A DNA stretch of 64,000 bases from NCBI RefSeq assembly GCF_009741735.1, contig NZ_WHOH01000003.1:930001-994000 (forward strand), written 5' to 3'. Of this stretch, positions 28,255-38,038 are shown in pieces. The position numbers and the translations under genes were made by a program. Numbering within the stretch: position 1 is the stretch's first letter; each line of letters opens with the position of its first letter. Under the pieces are notes generated by a model. The model worked only from the letters and a program-made list of their open reading frames with translations, was not told the DNA's origin and ran no database searches. This DNA comes from Lentibacillus sp. JNUCC-1 (GTDB lineage Bacteria; Bacillota; Bacilli; Bacillales; Amphibacillaceae).

Positions 28255-30899
28255 ATGGCAGAAAATGAACAACAAGCATTGCCGCCCAAGTACAACCCCA
28301 ACGAGGTAGAGAGCGGCCGGTATCAATTTTGGGTGGAGGGAGATTTCTTTAAAGCGGGAGAAGATGAAAGCAAGCCGCCATTCTCAATCGTCATTCCCCC
28401 ACCAAATGTGACAGGACGTCTGCACTTGGGACATGCCTGGGATACAGCTATGCAAGACACGATTGCCCGCATGAAACGCATGCAAGGCTATGATGTGCTA
28501 TGGCTACCAGGTATGGACCATGCCGGCATTGCCACCCAGGCAAAGGTAGAAGGTAAATTACGTGAACAAGGAATCAGCCGCTATGATCTGGGAAGAGAAA
28601 AATTTCTTGAGAAATCCTGGGAATGGAAAGAAGAATACGCGGATTTCATCAGAACACAGTGGGAGAAACTCGGTCTAGGGGTTGATTACTCAAGGGAACG
28701 ATTCACGCTTGATGAGGGACTGTCTGAAGCTGTAAAAGAGGTATTTGTCAGACTGTATGAGCAAGGGCTGATCTACCGGGGTGAGTATATTATCAATTGG
28801 GACCCTGCCACACAGACAGCGCTGTCAGACATTGAAGTAAACTACGAGGAAATTCAGGGTAAGTTTTACCATATGCGCTATCCACTTAAAGACAGCAGCG
28901 AAACGATTGAGATTGCAACAACCCGCCCCGAAACCATGCTTGGAGATACAGCTGTAGCGGTACACCCAAATGACGAACGTTATCAGCACTTTATCGGTAA
29001 AACGGTTATTTTGCCAATTGTCGGACGCGAAATTGAAATTGTAGCTGATGAATATGTGGATATGGAAATGGGCTCTGGCGCCGTGAAAATCACCCCGGCA
29101 CATGATCCCAATGACTTTGAAATCGGCAATCGCCATAATTTAAAACGTGTGCTTGTTATGAACGAGGACGGCTCGATGAATCATAATGCCGGTAAATATG
29201 AAGGCATGGACCGATTTGAGTGCCGCAAGCAAATTGTCCGTGATTTGCAAGAACTTGGTGTTCTGTTTGAAATAGAAGACCATCTGCATCAGGTGGGCCA
29301 TTCCGAGAGAAGTGGCGCTGTCGTTGAGCCATATTTGTCCACTCAATGGTTTGTTCATATGCAGCCGCTTGCAGATGGGGCTCTTGATTTACAAACAGAA
29401 GATGGGAAAGTCAATTTCTATCCACCACGGTTTGAACAAACATACAAACACTGGATGGATAATATAAGAGACTGGTGTATTTCACGACAACTGTGGTGGG
29501 GCCATCAGATTCCAGCATGGTATCATAAAGAAACCGGTGAACTTTATGTTGCCAAAGAACCTCCGGAAGATCTGGAAAATTGGGTACAGGATGAAGATGT
29601 TCTGGATACGTGGTTTTCTTCGGCATTATGGCCTTTTTCAACGATGGGCTGGCCAGATGAAGAAGCAGAAGACTTTAAACGTTACTTCCCAACAGACGTC
29701 TTGGTAACAGGATATGATATCATTTTCTTCTGGGTGGCACGAATGATTTTTCAATCAAAAGCGTTTACGAATAAACGTCCATTCAAAGATGTACTGCTCC
29801 ATGGCTTGATCCGCGATGCTGAAGGCAGAAAAATGAGTAAATCCCTCGGTAACGGGGTTGACCCAATGGATGTCATTGAAAAATACGGAGCAGATTCATT
29901 GAGATATTTCCTGATGACAGGTTCGACACCAGGTCAGGATCTCCGTTTCCACTGGGAAAAAGTTGAATCCACATGGAATTTCGCTAATAAAGTGTGGAAT
30001 GCGTCAAGGTTCTCTCTGATGAATTTGGAAGGTTTCACCTATGAAGATATCGATTTGTCCGGTGACTTGTCGCTTGCTGATAAATGGATACTGACGCGTC
30101 TTAATGAGGCAATTGAACAGGTAACCAAAAACAGTGATAAATATGAGTTTGGTGAAGCAGGGCGTCATCTTTATAACTTTATCTGGGATGATTTATGTGA
30201 TTGGTATATTGAAATGGCGAAAGTCCCTTGTACGGTGAAGATGAGTCAGCGAAGAAGACAACGCGTTCAGTTCTTGCACATGTGCTGGATCAAACGATGC
30301 GAATGCTGCATCCGTTTATGCCGTTTGTGACAGAAGAAATCTGGCAAAAGCTGCCGCATGAGGGTCCATCGATCACTGTGGCTGAATGGCCACAAATCCG
30401 ACCGGATCTCCATGATGAACAAGCTTCTGAAGAAATGAAGCGACTTGTGTCCATTATAAAATCTGTGCGTAATATTCGTGCTGAAGTGGATACGCCTATG
30501 TCCAAACAAATTAAATTGTTGATTAAAACTGAGAATCAGGCAATCGCGGAAGAATTGAAGGGTGAACGTAATTACTTGGAGCGTTTCTGTAACCCTGATG
30601 AACTTGTCATAGATACGACAGTTGATGTACCTGAAAAAGCCATGTCAGCTGTTGTTACAGGAGCAGAGTTGTTCTTGCCCTTAGAAGGTTTGATCGACTT
30701 TGACAAAGAGATCAATCGTCTGAACAAAGAGCTTGAGAAATGGACAAAAGAAGTTGAGCGTGTCCAGAAAAAACTTGCCAATGCTAACTTTGTCAATAAA
30801 GCACCAGAAGCAGTGGTAAACGAGGAAAAGCAAAAAGAAAAAGATTACCTGGAAAAACAATCAAAAGTCAAAGCACGAATCCAAGAACTACAAAACTAA
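28255..30899 (+). CDS. valS: Valyl-tRNA synthetase (frameshifted)
   Basis: Class I aminoacyl-tRNA synthetase charging tRNA-Val. Motifs: [17 protein letters not shown] (HIGH box) near residue 45, [11 protein letters not shown] (KMSKS) near 525, an editing domain between, and a C-terminal coiled coil ([17 protein letters not shown]). ATG 28255 follows AAAGGAGG. The first frame fails after EMAKVP near 30228; adding one T in CCCTT restores [22 protein letters not shown] and runs to 30899, about 881 residues as expected. An intact gene must exist unless a second copy is present elsewhere. Confidence 0.95.
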
Positions 30900-31016
30900 G
30901 AACAAAAGCAGAGGCGCCTTGTTCACCCCCGAAAATCATAAGCTATAACGTGCAGTGGCGGTCTTCGTCACGAAACGTTATAGCTTATGACTCGAGGGGG
31001 GGAGGCGTCAGAGCTA
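30900..31016. repeat. Palindromic intergenic repeat, family C
   Basis: A perfect 16-base inverted repeat (30936-30951 with 30975-30990; first arm starts TCATAAGCTATAACG) is nested in an outer pairing of GGCGCC...ACCCCCGA with TCGAGGGGGG...GGCGTC, giving a long cruciform. The element is flanked by AACAAAAGC words. A shortened copy occurs at 36769-36807. Confidence 0.8.
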
Positions 31017-31024
31017 GATGAAAC

Positions 31025-31060
31025 AAAAGCGGAAGCCTCCCCCAAGAGACTTCCGCTTTT
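31025..31060. terminator. Terminator hairpin downstream of valS
   Basis: AAAAGCGGAAG (31025-31035) pairs with CTTCCGCTTTT (31050-31060), loop of 14 bases; T-rich on both strands, so it may work in both directions. Confidence 0.75.
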
Positions 31061-31139
31061 CCAATTACAACAATATAAGTAAACTACGAACTAAATAGGC
31101 GGTTTTTTGATCCGCCATTAAGCACTCTATATGTTTAAA

Positions 31140-31285
31140 CGAGCACCGTGATTTGCGCTGCGGGAAGTCGCTTTCCGCGGGCACGGCCTCAGCCTCCTCG
31201 CTCGCAAAGACCGCTCACTGTGGGGTCTTCGGACTCGTGCTGTTCCCGCAGGAGTCGAATTCCCTCCGCTCCAATCACTTTATGT
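31140..31285 (+). repeat. Interspersed intergenic repeat, family B
   Basis: A GC-rich unit starting GTGATTTGCGCTGCGGGAAG and continuing through CTTTCCGCGGGCACGGCC, CTGTGGGGTCTTCGG to TTCCCGCAGGAGTCGAA and CTCCAATCAC. The arms CGGGAAG/CTTTCC and GCGGGAA/TTCCCGC are self-complementary, so it can fold. Its first 25 bases recur inverted at 4458-4484. I recall similar words in many Bacillaceae intergenic regions. Confidence 0.7.
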
Positions 31286-31489
31286 TAATTGAATGCTTGG
31301 ACGGTCCTGTTTAAGAAAACAAGTAAGAACGTGAACACTCTTAAACAGTTAGTACTAGGTCCATTTATACGTATTATTTCCAATTCAGAGGTAATCTCGG
31401 TTTACTTATGAGCATTTCTCCGCTCATGAGTGATTTTCAGCCCCTATATGCGCTTCAACGTTCAACCCAATAAAGCAAGAAGATGAATA

Positions 31490-31705
31490 ACACTCACCTA
31501 GCTCGGGGAAAACGCGGAGACTCCTGTGGGAGCAAAAGCCTAGATGAGACCCCGGAGCGCGCAATAGGGGAAGGAAGGCTAAAACCGCGACGTCCTGTCG
31601 CAACGCCTTCATGACCCACCTCCTGTGGGCCCGAGGCTCATCAGCGCCCACTGGTACGGAGTGTTTTCCCCGGAGCGGTTGTCAGAAGCAGTCATTCAAG
31701 TTTTC
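31490..31705 (-). repeat. Interspersed intergenic repeat, family A, copy 2 (inverted)
   Basis: The reverse complement of this stretch matches 4090-4290 closely, including GGGCCCACAGGA, GGGTCATGAAGG and GACAGGACGTCGCGG. A frame over it (31424-31651, minus) encodes the same peptide as one over copy 1 only because the DNA is repeated. Confidence 0.85.
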
Positions 31706-31724
31706 ATTCGTTCGCAGTTTGTGT

Positions 31725-32584
31725 CTATTGTGCTGTTAGGTTTGTTTTGATATGGGTGATGTATTTTTGGAGGATGTTGATGTCGGTTGTAGCGCTTAGG
31801 GTTCTGGAGCCGACGATGTCCTCAATTTCGTTGAATAGCAGTTGGCCCTCAAGTCCTATTAAGAAGTCAATCCCGACCATGCCAAAATCAAATGCGTGCA
31901 TGATTTTATCAATCATTTCGAGGTCTTTTTTACTGAGTTGATATGTGTTGGCGCTGCCACCCAGTGTAAAGTTGGCTCTGAAGTCTATGTCACTTTGTCT
32001 TAGTACTGCTCCAACGACTTCGGATCCTACGACAAATACGCGTACATCTCTCCCAAGCTTAACGTTGGCATCTTGAATAATTAAATCATTTCCCAACATC
32101 ACTTGAGTGTTCTGATCCCATTCTTCATCATTATGTATCAAATGAACACCCTGGCCCCTCTGGATTGAACACTTTTCAGCACAAACGGATAACCAATCGG
32201 GGCTGTGGTCGGTACCATATCACGTTTAATAAAACATGTGTCAGGCATGGGAATAGCTAGATTCTCCATGCAAAGATGTGTTAACGCCTTGTCGTTGGCT
32301 ATTCGAGCCACTCGAGCTGAATTGAATACTTTTACGTTTTTTTGTTCCAGAAATTCGCTCAACAATGGATCAATGGTTCGAACAACTGCAAAATCAGGAG
32401 CCTGTATGTATGCGTTATCCACTAAAATAGTTTGCTGGTTATTGAGGATGCCGTAAGTGAGTGATTCCCGTAAAATAAACTCTAATTTAACGCCTTGCTG
32501 CTGTGCTTCATCAATAAACCAATCGATGTAAGTTTGATTCTTAAGGGCATCCTGTTTGCTATATATGAGCCAACCCATCAACAC
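31725..32584 (-). CDS. RimK-like ATP-grasp ligase, second of a pair (frameshifted)
   Basis: Carboxylate-amine ligase of the ATP-grasp fold, related to RimK/LysX alpha-glutamate ligases; substrate unknown. The N-terminal part (MLMGWLIYSKQDALKNQ) parallels the adjacent paralogue. ATP-grasp features: PFVLKSVQSRG (P-loop lysine), GRDVRVFVVGSEVVGAVLR, and the metal-binding end GMVGIDFLIGL...LLFNEIEDIVGSR. The frame breaks at SRG: adding one base to the C4 run at 32155-32158 (G on the coding strand) gives SRGGQGVHLIHNDEEWDQ, so the two halves (32138-32584 and 31725-32141) are one gene of about 286 residues. Start is GTG 32584 after GGAGG, overlapping the paralogue's stop. Confidence 0.8.
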
Positions 32585-33489
32585 TGTTGATAACCTCCGT
32601 CTTGATTCATTATTTTAATAACGTGGTCTATCATATAATCAGCCACGTTAATGCCTGTAGCGTCGTACATATTCCGTATATGAGCGTTGGAGTTCACTTC
32701 ACAAATAACAGGGGAATCCTCTTCCCCAAAGAGTAAATCGATTCCGGCAAAGTCCGCTCCCAACACCTGACTCGCCTTGATTGCCAGTTGAGCTTCTGTT
32801 GACGACGGCGTATAGGCTTTCATTGATCCACCTGCTGTAATATTGGCCCTGAAATCATTGCTGGCATGACGTGTCATTGCTGCAACGACCTGATCTCCGA
32901 CTACATGCAGGCGAATATCCCGACCATAACTTGAAGACACAAACGCCTGAAAAACAAATGGGCGGTCGTTCAGCTCTTCTATACAACGATCCAGTTCATC
33001 TTGGTTATGAATCAAATGGACCTGTTCTCCAAAGGAACCATATGCTTCTTTAACGATTAGAGGAAATCCCAATTCATGAACGGCATATTGGCTAAAACGT
33101 GCATCCAATTCTGCACCTGGGAAAATTTTCGGTCCTATGATCGTTTTTGGAATAGCAAGTCCGTGCTTAGCCAGAGTTTGGTATGTTGCAATCTTGTCAT
33201 CACTAACGGCAATTGTTTCAGCAGAGTTGAACACACGAATTCCGAGCATTTCAAACTGTCTTGCCAAATATATATCCTTATCTGTAAATAAAACAAAATC
33301 CGGCAAAATATCGTTTTTACCAGTGATCGTGAGTGTGCCTTTGTCCAAGTATGATAGACATTCATTATTTTTAATAATGGATGTGTTAATCTGCTTACGA
33401 GACGCTGCTTTATGCAGCCATTGGGCAAAGTCGATAAATTTCTCTCCGCTTAGGTGCCCGTTGTATATAATCCAGCCAGTAAGGTTCAT
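32578..33489 (-). CDS. RimK-like ATP-grasp ligase, first of a pair
   Basis: ATP-grasp enzyme that should join a carboxylate to an amine, RimK/alpha-L-glutamate ligase-like; substrate not known. Features: GFPLIVKEAYGSFGEQVHLI (ATP-binding lysines), SSYGRDIRLHVVGDQVVAAM, and GADFAGIDLLFGEEDSPVICEVNSNAH, whose Glu-x-Asn-x-Asn binds Mg. ATG 33489 (MNLTGWIIYNGHLSGEKF) follows AAAGGACG; the longer frame upstream to 33615 overlaps folC's start and is rejected. About 303 residues. It is transcribed away from folC and overlaps the second ligase, so the pair forms an operon. Confidence 0.85.
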   Translation of the reverse strand: MNLTGWIIYNGHLSGEKFIDFAQWLHKAASRKQINTSIIKNNECLSYLDKGTLTITGKNDILPDFVLFTDKDIYLARQFEMLGIRVFNSAETIAVSDDKIATYQTLAKHGLAIPKTIIGPKIFPGAELDARFSQYAVHELGFPLIVKEAYGSFGEQVHLIHNQDELDRCIEELNDRPFVFQAFVSSSYGRDIRLHVVGDQVVAAMTRHASNDFRANITAGGSMKAYTPSSTEAQLAIKASQVLGADFAGIDLLFGEEDSPVICEVNSNAHIRNMYDATGINVADYMIDHVIKIMNQDGGYQQC

Positions 33490-33594
33490 AGTCGTGACGT
33501 CCTTTCTTAATCTTAACGTAATACCAGGGTTGGTTGCAGAACTTGCGGGTGCTATACTTATGGGACTAATTACAATAGAAATGAGTGTGTCAGC

Positions 33595-34884
33595 ATGTAT
33601 CTTACAATGGATCAAGTTGAAAAAGCAATAAATGGGCGTACAGGGCTGGGTATTAAACCAGGCCTAGATCGTGTGAAAAGTTTTTTGGCAGCTGCGGGGA
33701 ACCCTGAACAGCATGTAAATGGCATTCATATTGCTGGTACAAACGGCAAAGGATCAACATCAGCTTTTATAAAGCAGGCTCTTATTCAAAGTGATTATAA
33801 AGTGGGTACATTTAATTCTCCCAGCTTGAATGGTCTTAGTGGTCATATCGCCCTTAATGATACCATCATATCTGACAATGATTTTATTAAGCTGTTCATA
33901 GAGTTGGAACCAGCAATTCAGAAGCTGGATAAGAAAGGCGAACCGGCAACAACGTTTGAAATTATAACTGTTATGGCATTTATGTATTTTGCCCAGTATG
34001 CAGATATTGCCGTAATTGAAGCGGGAATGGGCGGTAAGGAGGATGCGACAAATGTATTTCGCCCTCTTATATCGATTATAACAAATGTCGCTCTTGACCA
34101 CACCGATTATCTGGGTAGCAATGTTCAGGCGGTTGCAGTACATAAGGCAGGCATTATTAAAAGCGGTGTTCCGGTCATCACCGGGGAAGTGCACAAAGAA
34201 GCCAAGCAAATTATTGATGCGGAAGCAATGTCCCTTTCAGCTCCGATCTTTCAAATTGGGCACACGTTTCATTACCGGATGTTCGACGACAAGCAGCTTG
34301 ACGGGTATCAATGGACCTATGGCGATTTCACCTTAGATGTTTCATTACGCATGAGAGGTATGCATCAGATCAAAAACAGTTCCCTAGCTCTTATGGCTCT
34401 CGCTATATTAAAGGAAAGCGGGTATTTGTTAAGTTGGGAAACGGCTCTACAAGGCATCTCGGATGCACAGCTCCCAGGAAGATATGAAACTGTACACCAG
34501 AATCCAACGATTATTTTAGATGGGGCACACAATCCAGCGGGCATAGAAGCCTTTCTGAAAACTGTGGACCAAGACGTTGCATGTGAACATAAAACTTTAG
34601 TATTTGCAGCTTTCAAAGATAAAGATATTGAAACAATGCTTAATTTGGTTAAACCTTCATTTCAAAATGTTATGCTTACCACTTTTAATCATCCAAGAGC
34701 TGCAGACAAACAGGATTATGATCATTTTGATGCATCAAACACGCTCTCATTTAACCCTGGATGGGAGAGCATAATTGACCACCTGCTTTCAACAAAAAAA
34801 CCAAATAACATTTACTACTTTGCCGGTTCCATTCATTTTATTGAAAAAGTAAGAAAATACTTTGCCAAAAGATGGTATATGTAG
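33595..34884 (+). CDS. folC: Bifunctional folylpolyglutamate synthase/dihydrofolate synthase
   Basis: Adds glutamate to dihydropteroate and then extends the gamma-glutamyl tail of folates. Mur-ligase-type motifs: GTNGKGSTSAF (P-loop, about residues 47-57), GGKEDATNVF, DHTDYLG and DGAHNPAG. It has 429 residues. The ribosome site before ATG 33595 is weak; ATG 33607 is an alternative. In B. subtilis folC follows valS directly; here the ligase pair and repeats are in between. Confidence 0.95.
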   Translation: MYLTMDQVEKAINGRTGLGIKPGLDRVKSFLAAAGNPEQHVNGIHIAGTNGKGSTSAFIKQALIQSDYKVGTFNSPSLNGLSGHIALNDTIISDNDFIKLFIELEPAIQKLDKKGEPATTFEIITVMAFMYFAQYADIAVIEAGMGGKEDATNVFRPLISIITNVALDHTDYLGSNVQAVAVHKAGIIKSGVPVITGEVHKEAKQIIDAEAMSLSAPIFQIGHTFHYRMFDDKQLDGYQWTYGDFTLDVSLRMRGMHQIKNSSLALMALAILKESGYLLSWETALQGISDAQLPGRYETVHQNPTIILDGAHNPAGIEAFLKTVDQDVACEHKTLVFAAFKDKDIETMLNLVKPSFQNVMLTTFNHPRAADKQDYDHFDASNTLSFNPGWESIIDHLLSTKKPNNIYYFAGSIHFIEKVRKYFAKRWYM

Positions 34885-34964
34885 TATAATAGAACCAATT
34901 TATATACGGTGAGCTAGGACGTTAGTCCCGTTAATAAACAAATAGCGGCGTGGAGGGGAAGGTC

Positions 34965-36683
34965 ATGCAGAAGCTCAGCAAACGGATGAAGTTGAATTTG
35001 TGGTTGGTATGGCTTGTTTTATGGCCAATTAGCTTATGGTTCTCCTACACGTATTACTACATAAATATATCTGGCGAAGCGTGGAATATCATCCTGTTTG
35101 CCTTGTTAATGGGAGCGGTTGCTCTTTTTCCAATGACAGTTAATCAACAGAATGTGTTCTTTGTTAACGGTGTCAGTCTGGTCGTATTTATTCTGTTTGG
35201 TCTTTTTGTTGAAATTGTCTTAAGTTCTTTAACTTTACTGATCGTGCTGGCCAGAGTTGGTACGGGGAAAAAGGACATCTATCGTATTCCATTAAACATC
35301 ATTCTAATTACAATCGGATCGATTGGGGCTGCGACTGTTTACAATCTGTTGGGCGGGACTCATATGGCACAAAGCCTGGGTGCGTTTCAGGAATGGACGG
35401 CAATCTTCGGCTATGCCATAACGGTGTTTGTTCTTAATCAAGTTTTAATATCCATACTCGATCTCGTTGTATTAAAACAAAAAAGAAAAATATTTGATGA
35501 TGGTATGCGGTGGGAATCCGTATATTCTCTGTTATATATCCCAATCGGTTTGATTATTTATATTATGTATGTGGAAATAGGTTGGATTGCAATTCCTCTT
35601 GTCGGGATCCCGTATACATTTATATCGGTTATTTTTCTGTTGCTGTATTCCTATTACCATGTGAATGATTTGCTTGAGAAAACTGGGGATATTGGTCACA
35701 GATTAACAAAACGACTTGATACAAATGCCGTGTATGATGTATTTGTACAAGAAATGAAAGAATTGCTGCCGATTGACCATGCTTGTATTTATCAAGTTAC
35801 AGATGAAAAACATCTGAAGCGCATTCGTTACTATCAAGATAATACTGCAATTCCTCTTGAGATATCTAAAGATGTATTCAGCGAAGAAGTCCTTAAGACA
35901 GGAGACTCACTTTTATTTAAAAGTAAGAAAGAATGGACTAAATCTTACCCTAAGGCTGATACAAGCTTACCGATTGAAAGTGTTCTAGCGGTACCTGTTT
36001 TGTATGACGATGCAATCGTAGGTATTGTGACTGTGTTTTCTGCAAAACCAAAAACATTTGAAACGCTTCATAAGCGGATCTTGGATATTTTAAATAATTA
36101 CCTTGGAGTGGCAGCAGAGAATGCCCAAAGCTATAACAAGAAAAAGCAATTAAGTGAGCGGGACGGATTAACGGGATTATATAATTACCGCCATTTCTCA
36201 AATCAACTGTCGCAATATGCTGTTAAAGTAGATCCCAATACGACATGTTCATTATTGGTGCTTGATTTGGACCATTTCAAACCTATTAATGATCAATTTG
36301 GACATGAAGCTGGGAATGATATTTTGCAGCAACTTGCTCGTATTATGGAAGCTTTTATTGGGAAAGACGGTCTTGTAGCTAGGTACGGCGGGGAAGAATT
36401 TGTTGTATTTATGCCTGAAACCAGTCTCGAGCAAGCACGGGATCAGGCTGACCGCTTAAGAATGTTAATCGCAAACACTGTTTTTGTAATGACTAACCAT
36501 ATACTGAACGATAGCGGTCCTCTTAAAATACAAGTTACGGTAAGTATAGGTGTGGCGGCTTTTCCTGATCACTGTGATGATCTTACAACATTGGTCAGAT
36601 TTGCTGACAGCGCACTGTATACGGGAGCCAAAGAAACAGGTCGCAATAAAATTGCTGTTTTTCAACAACTGCAGCCGGTTTAA
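34965..36683 (+). CDS. Membrane-bound diguanylate cyclase (GAF-GGDEF)
   Basis: Predicted to make the second messenger cyclic di-GMP from GTP. About six to seven membrane helices (residues 10-230), then a GAF-type sensor domain (about 250-395), and a GGDEF domain (about 405-570). The active-site motif is intact as GGEEF (RYGGEEFVVF), with LDLDHFKPINDQFGHEAGN for metal and substrate. The usual inhibitory RxxD site just before it reads IGKD, so feedback inhibition may be lost. Start ATG 34965 follows GGAGGGGAAG. Where B. subtilis has comC after folC, this gene is found instead. The input signal is unknown. Confidence 0.92.
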   Translation: MQKLSKRMKLNLWLVWLVLWPISLWFSYTYYYINISGEAWNIILFALLMGAVALFPMTVNQQNVFFVNGVSLVVFILFGLFVEIVLSSLTLLIVLARVGTGKKDIYRIPLNIILITIGSIGAATVYNLLGGTHMAQSLGAFQEWTAIFGYAITVFVLNQVLISILDLVVLKQKRKIFDDGMRWESVYSLLYIPIGLIIYIMYVEIGWIAIPLVGIPYTFISVIFLLLYSYYHVNDLLEKTGDIGHRLTKRLDTNAVYDVFVQEMKELLPIDHACIYQVTDEKHLKRIRYYQDNTAIPLEISKDVFSEEVLKTGDSLLFKSKKEWTKSYPKADTSLPIESVLAVPVLYDDAIVGIVTVFSAKPKTFETLHKRILDILNNYLGVAAENAQSYNKKKQLSERDGLTGLYNYRHFSNQLSQYAVKVDPNTTCSLLVLDLDHFKPINDQFGHEAGNDILQQLARIMEAFIGKDGLVARYGGEEFVVFMPETSLEQARDQADRLRMLIANTVFVMTNHILNDSGPLKIQVTVSIGVAAFPDHCDDLTTLVRFADSALYTGAKETGRNKIAVFQQLQPV

Positions 36684-36768
36684 TATCGGCTGTTTTAATT
36701 TGTTTAGGAAATTCAAAAAATATCCGTGCTTTTAATATCTATTGCCAATGGCCACGTCAACTGCAATG

Positions 36769-36807
36769 CCCCCTCGAGTCATTAGCGGCGTTTCCGCTTT
36801 TGTTCTT
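36769..36807 (-). repeat. Deletion derivative of palindromic repeat family C
   Basis: The reverse complement starts AAGAACAAAAGCGGAA and then passes directly to TAATGACTCGAGGGGG, matching the two ends of the 30900-31016 element without its central palindrome. Confidence 0.65.
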
Positions 36808-36926
36808 GTCACCAGTCCAATCCGCAAAATATGTCTAAATCTTTTTGTTTGTTACGACATAAGTCGTCTTACTTTTTAAAAGGGATATGCTAGAGTTGGC
36901 TAAAACAAGTAAAGTGAGGGGACAAA

Positions 36927-37835
36927 GTGAAAGAGAGACAACCAATCGACCTTTATATAAACGGCCAGCACTCTGATGGAGATTCGCAATTATCTCGTAC
37001 AATTGAAGCACCTTCAGAAGAACAAGCAGCGGCATTAGAATCAGCGACAGAGGGTGAACTTCCAGTTTATAAGCGGACTTATAATCCCCAGGATACCAAT
37101 CCAAAGAAAACACTTTTTCAAAATATCAATGTTAAATCCGTTTTAATTGCAGTAGGATCAGCAGTCGTGATCGGATTGTGTCTGGGCTTTTTCATGCTTG
37201 TTGTTATGGGAGGATTTTCAGATGATCAAGCTGGTGGTGTATCGCCGTCGACTAATAATGCTAACCCTGGTTCAGCTGACGCCGGAGGGGCTAATGACAG
37301 TGATAAACCTGGAACAACTGCGTTCGCTTTAGAGCCCATGGGAGCGGTGGTTCTTCAAGCTGGTGTATTTACAGAGGCAGACAATGCTGCCACCATCGCC
37401 GAACAATTTCAGCGCTCCGGCATAGCAACTGTCAAATGGAATAAAAACGATCAAGTCTACTTGTTTGCGGGGATCGCCCAAACTGAGGAAGCTGCTTCAG
37501 CGCTTGTTTCAGAGATCGCCCCACTCGAAGTCTATGTGAAGAACTGGGAAACCGAAGAGGGGCGTGTTGATACAGACTCACAGACGAAAGAATGGCTCGG
37601 AAATTTGCAGCAGAAGTGGCGAGAATCCCTGGAGCATTCAAGTAAGGGCGAGCGGATCAATGGCCAGGAATGGACGAGCATAGGAAAGTCGTATCCGAAG
37701 CAAGACGAGCGATTTGATAAGCTTCATGAGGCCGTTTTACAATCTGAGCGTTTAAATGATTCCGCCTCTTTACACCAGCAGCAGGCCTTTTTGATTGAAG
37801 TATGGAAACAATTGAATGCTGCAATGCTTCAATAG
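36927..37835 (+). CDS. spoIIB: Stage II sporulation protein B
   Basis: Septal protein that speeds engulfment by helping localise the SpoIIDMP peptidoglycan machinery. Cytoplasmic N-terminus (about 1-70), a single membrane helix (VLIAVGSAVVIGLCLGFFML, about 71-90), a low-complexity Gly/Asn linker, then a SPOR-like peptidoglycan-binding domain (AVVLQAGVFTEADNAATIAE... about 137-205). 302 residues. GTG 36927 follows GTGAGGGG. The maf gene normally between spoIIB and radC is absent. Confidence 0.85.
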   Translation: MKERQPIDLYINGQHSDGDSQLSRTIEAPSEEQAAALESATEGELPVYKRTYNPQDTNPKKTLFQNINVKSVLIAVGSAVVIGLCLGFFMLVVMGGFSDDQAGGVSPSTNNANPGSADAGGANDSDKPGTTAFALEPMGAVVLQAGVFTEADNAATIAEQFQRSGIATVKWNKNDQVYLFAGIAQTEEAASALVSEIAPLEVYVKNWETEEGRVDTDSQTKEWLGNLQQKWRESLEHSSKGERINGQEWTSIGKSYPKQDERFDKLHEAVLQSERLNDSASLHQQQAFLIEVWKQLNAAMLQ

Positions 37836-37858
37836 TTAGAGATACCGCAGTTCGCAAG

Positions 37859-37885
37859 CAGACAGAGGACCTGTCTGTTTTTTTC
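37859..37885 (+). terminator. Terminator after spoIIB
   Basis: CAGACAG and CTGTCTG pair around AGGAC, followed by seven T. Confidence 0.9.
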
Positions 37886-38038
37886 TTTTCTTTAAAGGTT
37901 ACCTTGCCAAAATGATCATTTTCATAGTTAGAAATTGAATTTCACGGGGTTAACCAGGCTATAAATTCAGGTTTTGTCAATTTGTTCAATTTTCCTAGTC
38001 AGGATACAATGTTGTATATATGGAAAGGAGATGGTTAA

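Larger units (their letters stand above)
30900..31724. other. Gene-free mosaic intergenic region rich in repeats
   Basis: About 825 bases with no credible gene. In order it holds a palindromic element (family C), a terminator hairpin, a family B element, an AT-rich stretch, and an inverted copy of family A. The words TAAACTACGAACTAA (31080) and a 40-base segment at 31699-31738 also recur near 4060 and 4617-4655, so the two intergenic islands share several modules. Confidence 0.8.

Noticed and set aside
30228..30899. A separate 223-codon gene after valS
   Set aside because: It is the C-terminal part of valyl-tRNA synthetase in the shifted frame.
34900..34960. A possible cyclic di-GMP riboswitch before the diguanylate cyclase gene
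   Set aside because: The spacer is short and lacks the conserved GEMM core; only a small GGACGTTAGTCC-type hairpin is seen.
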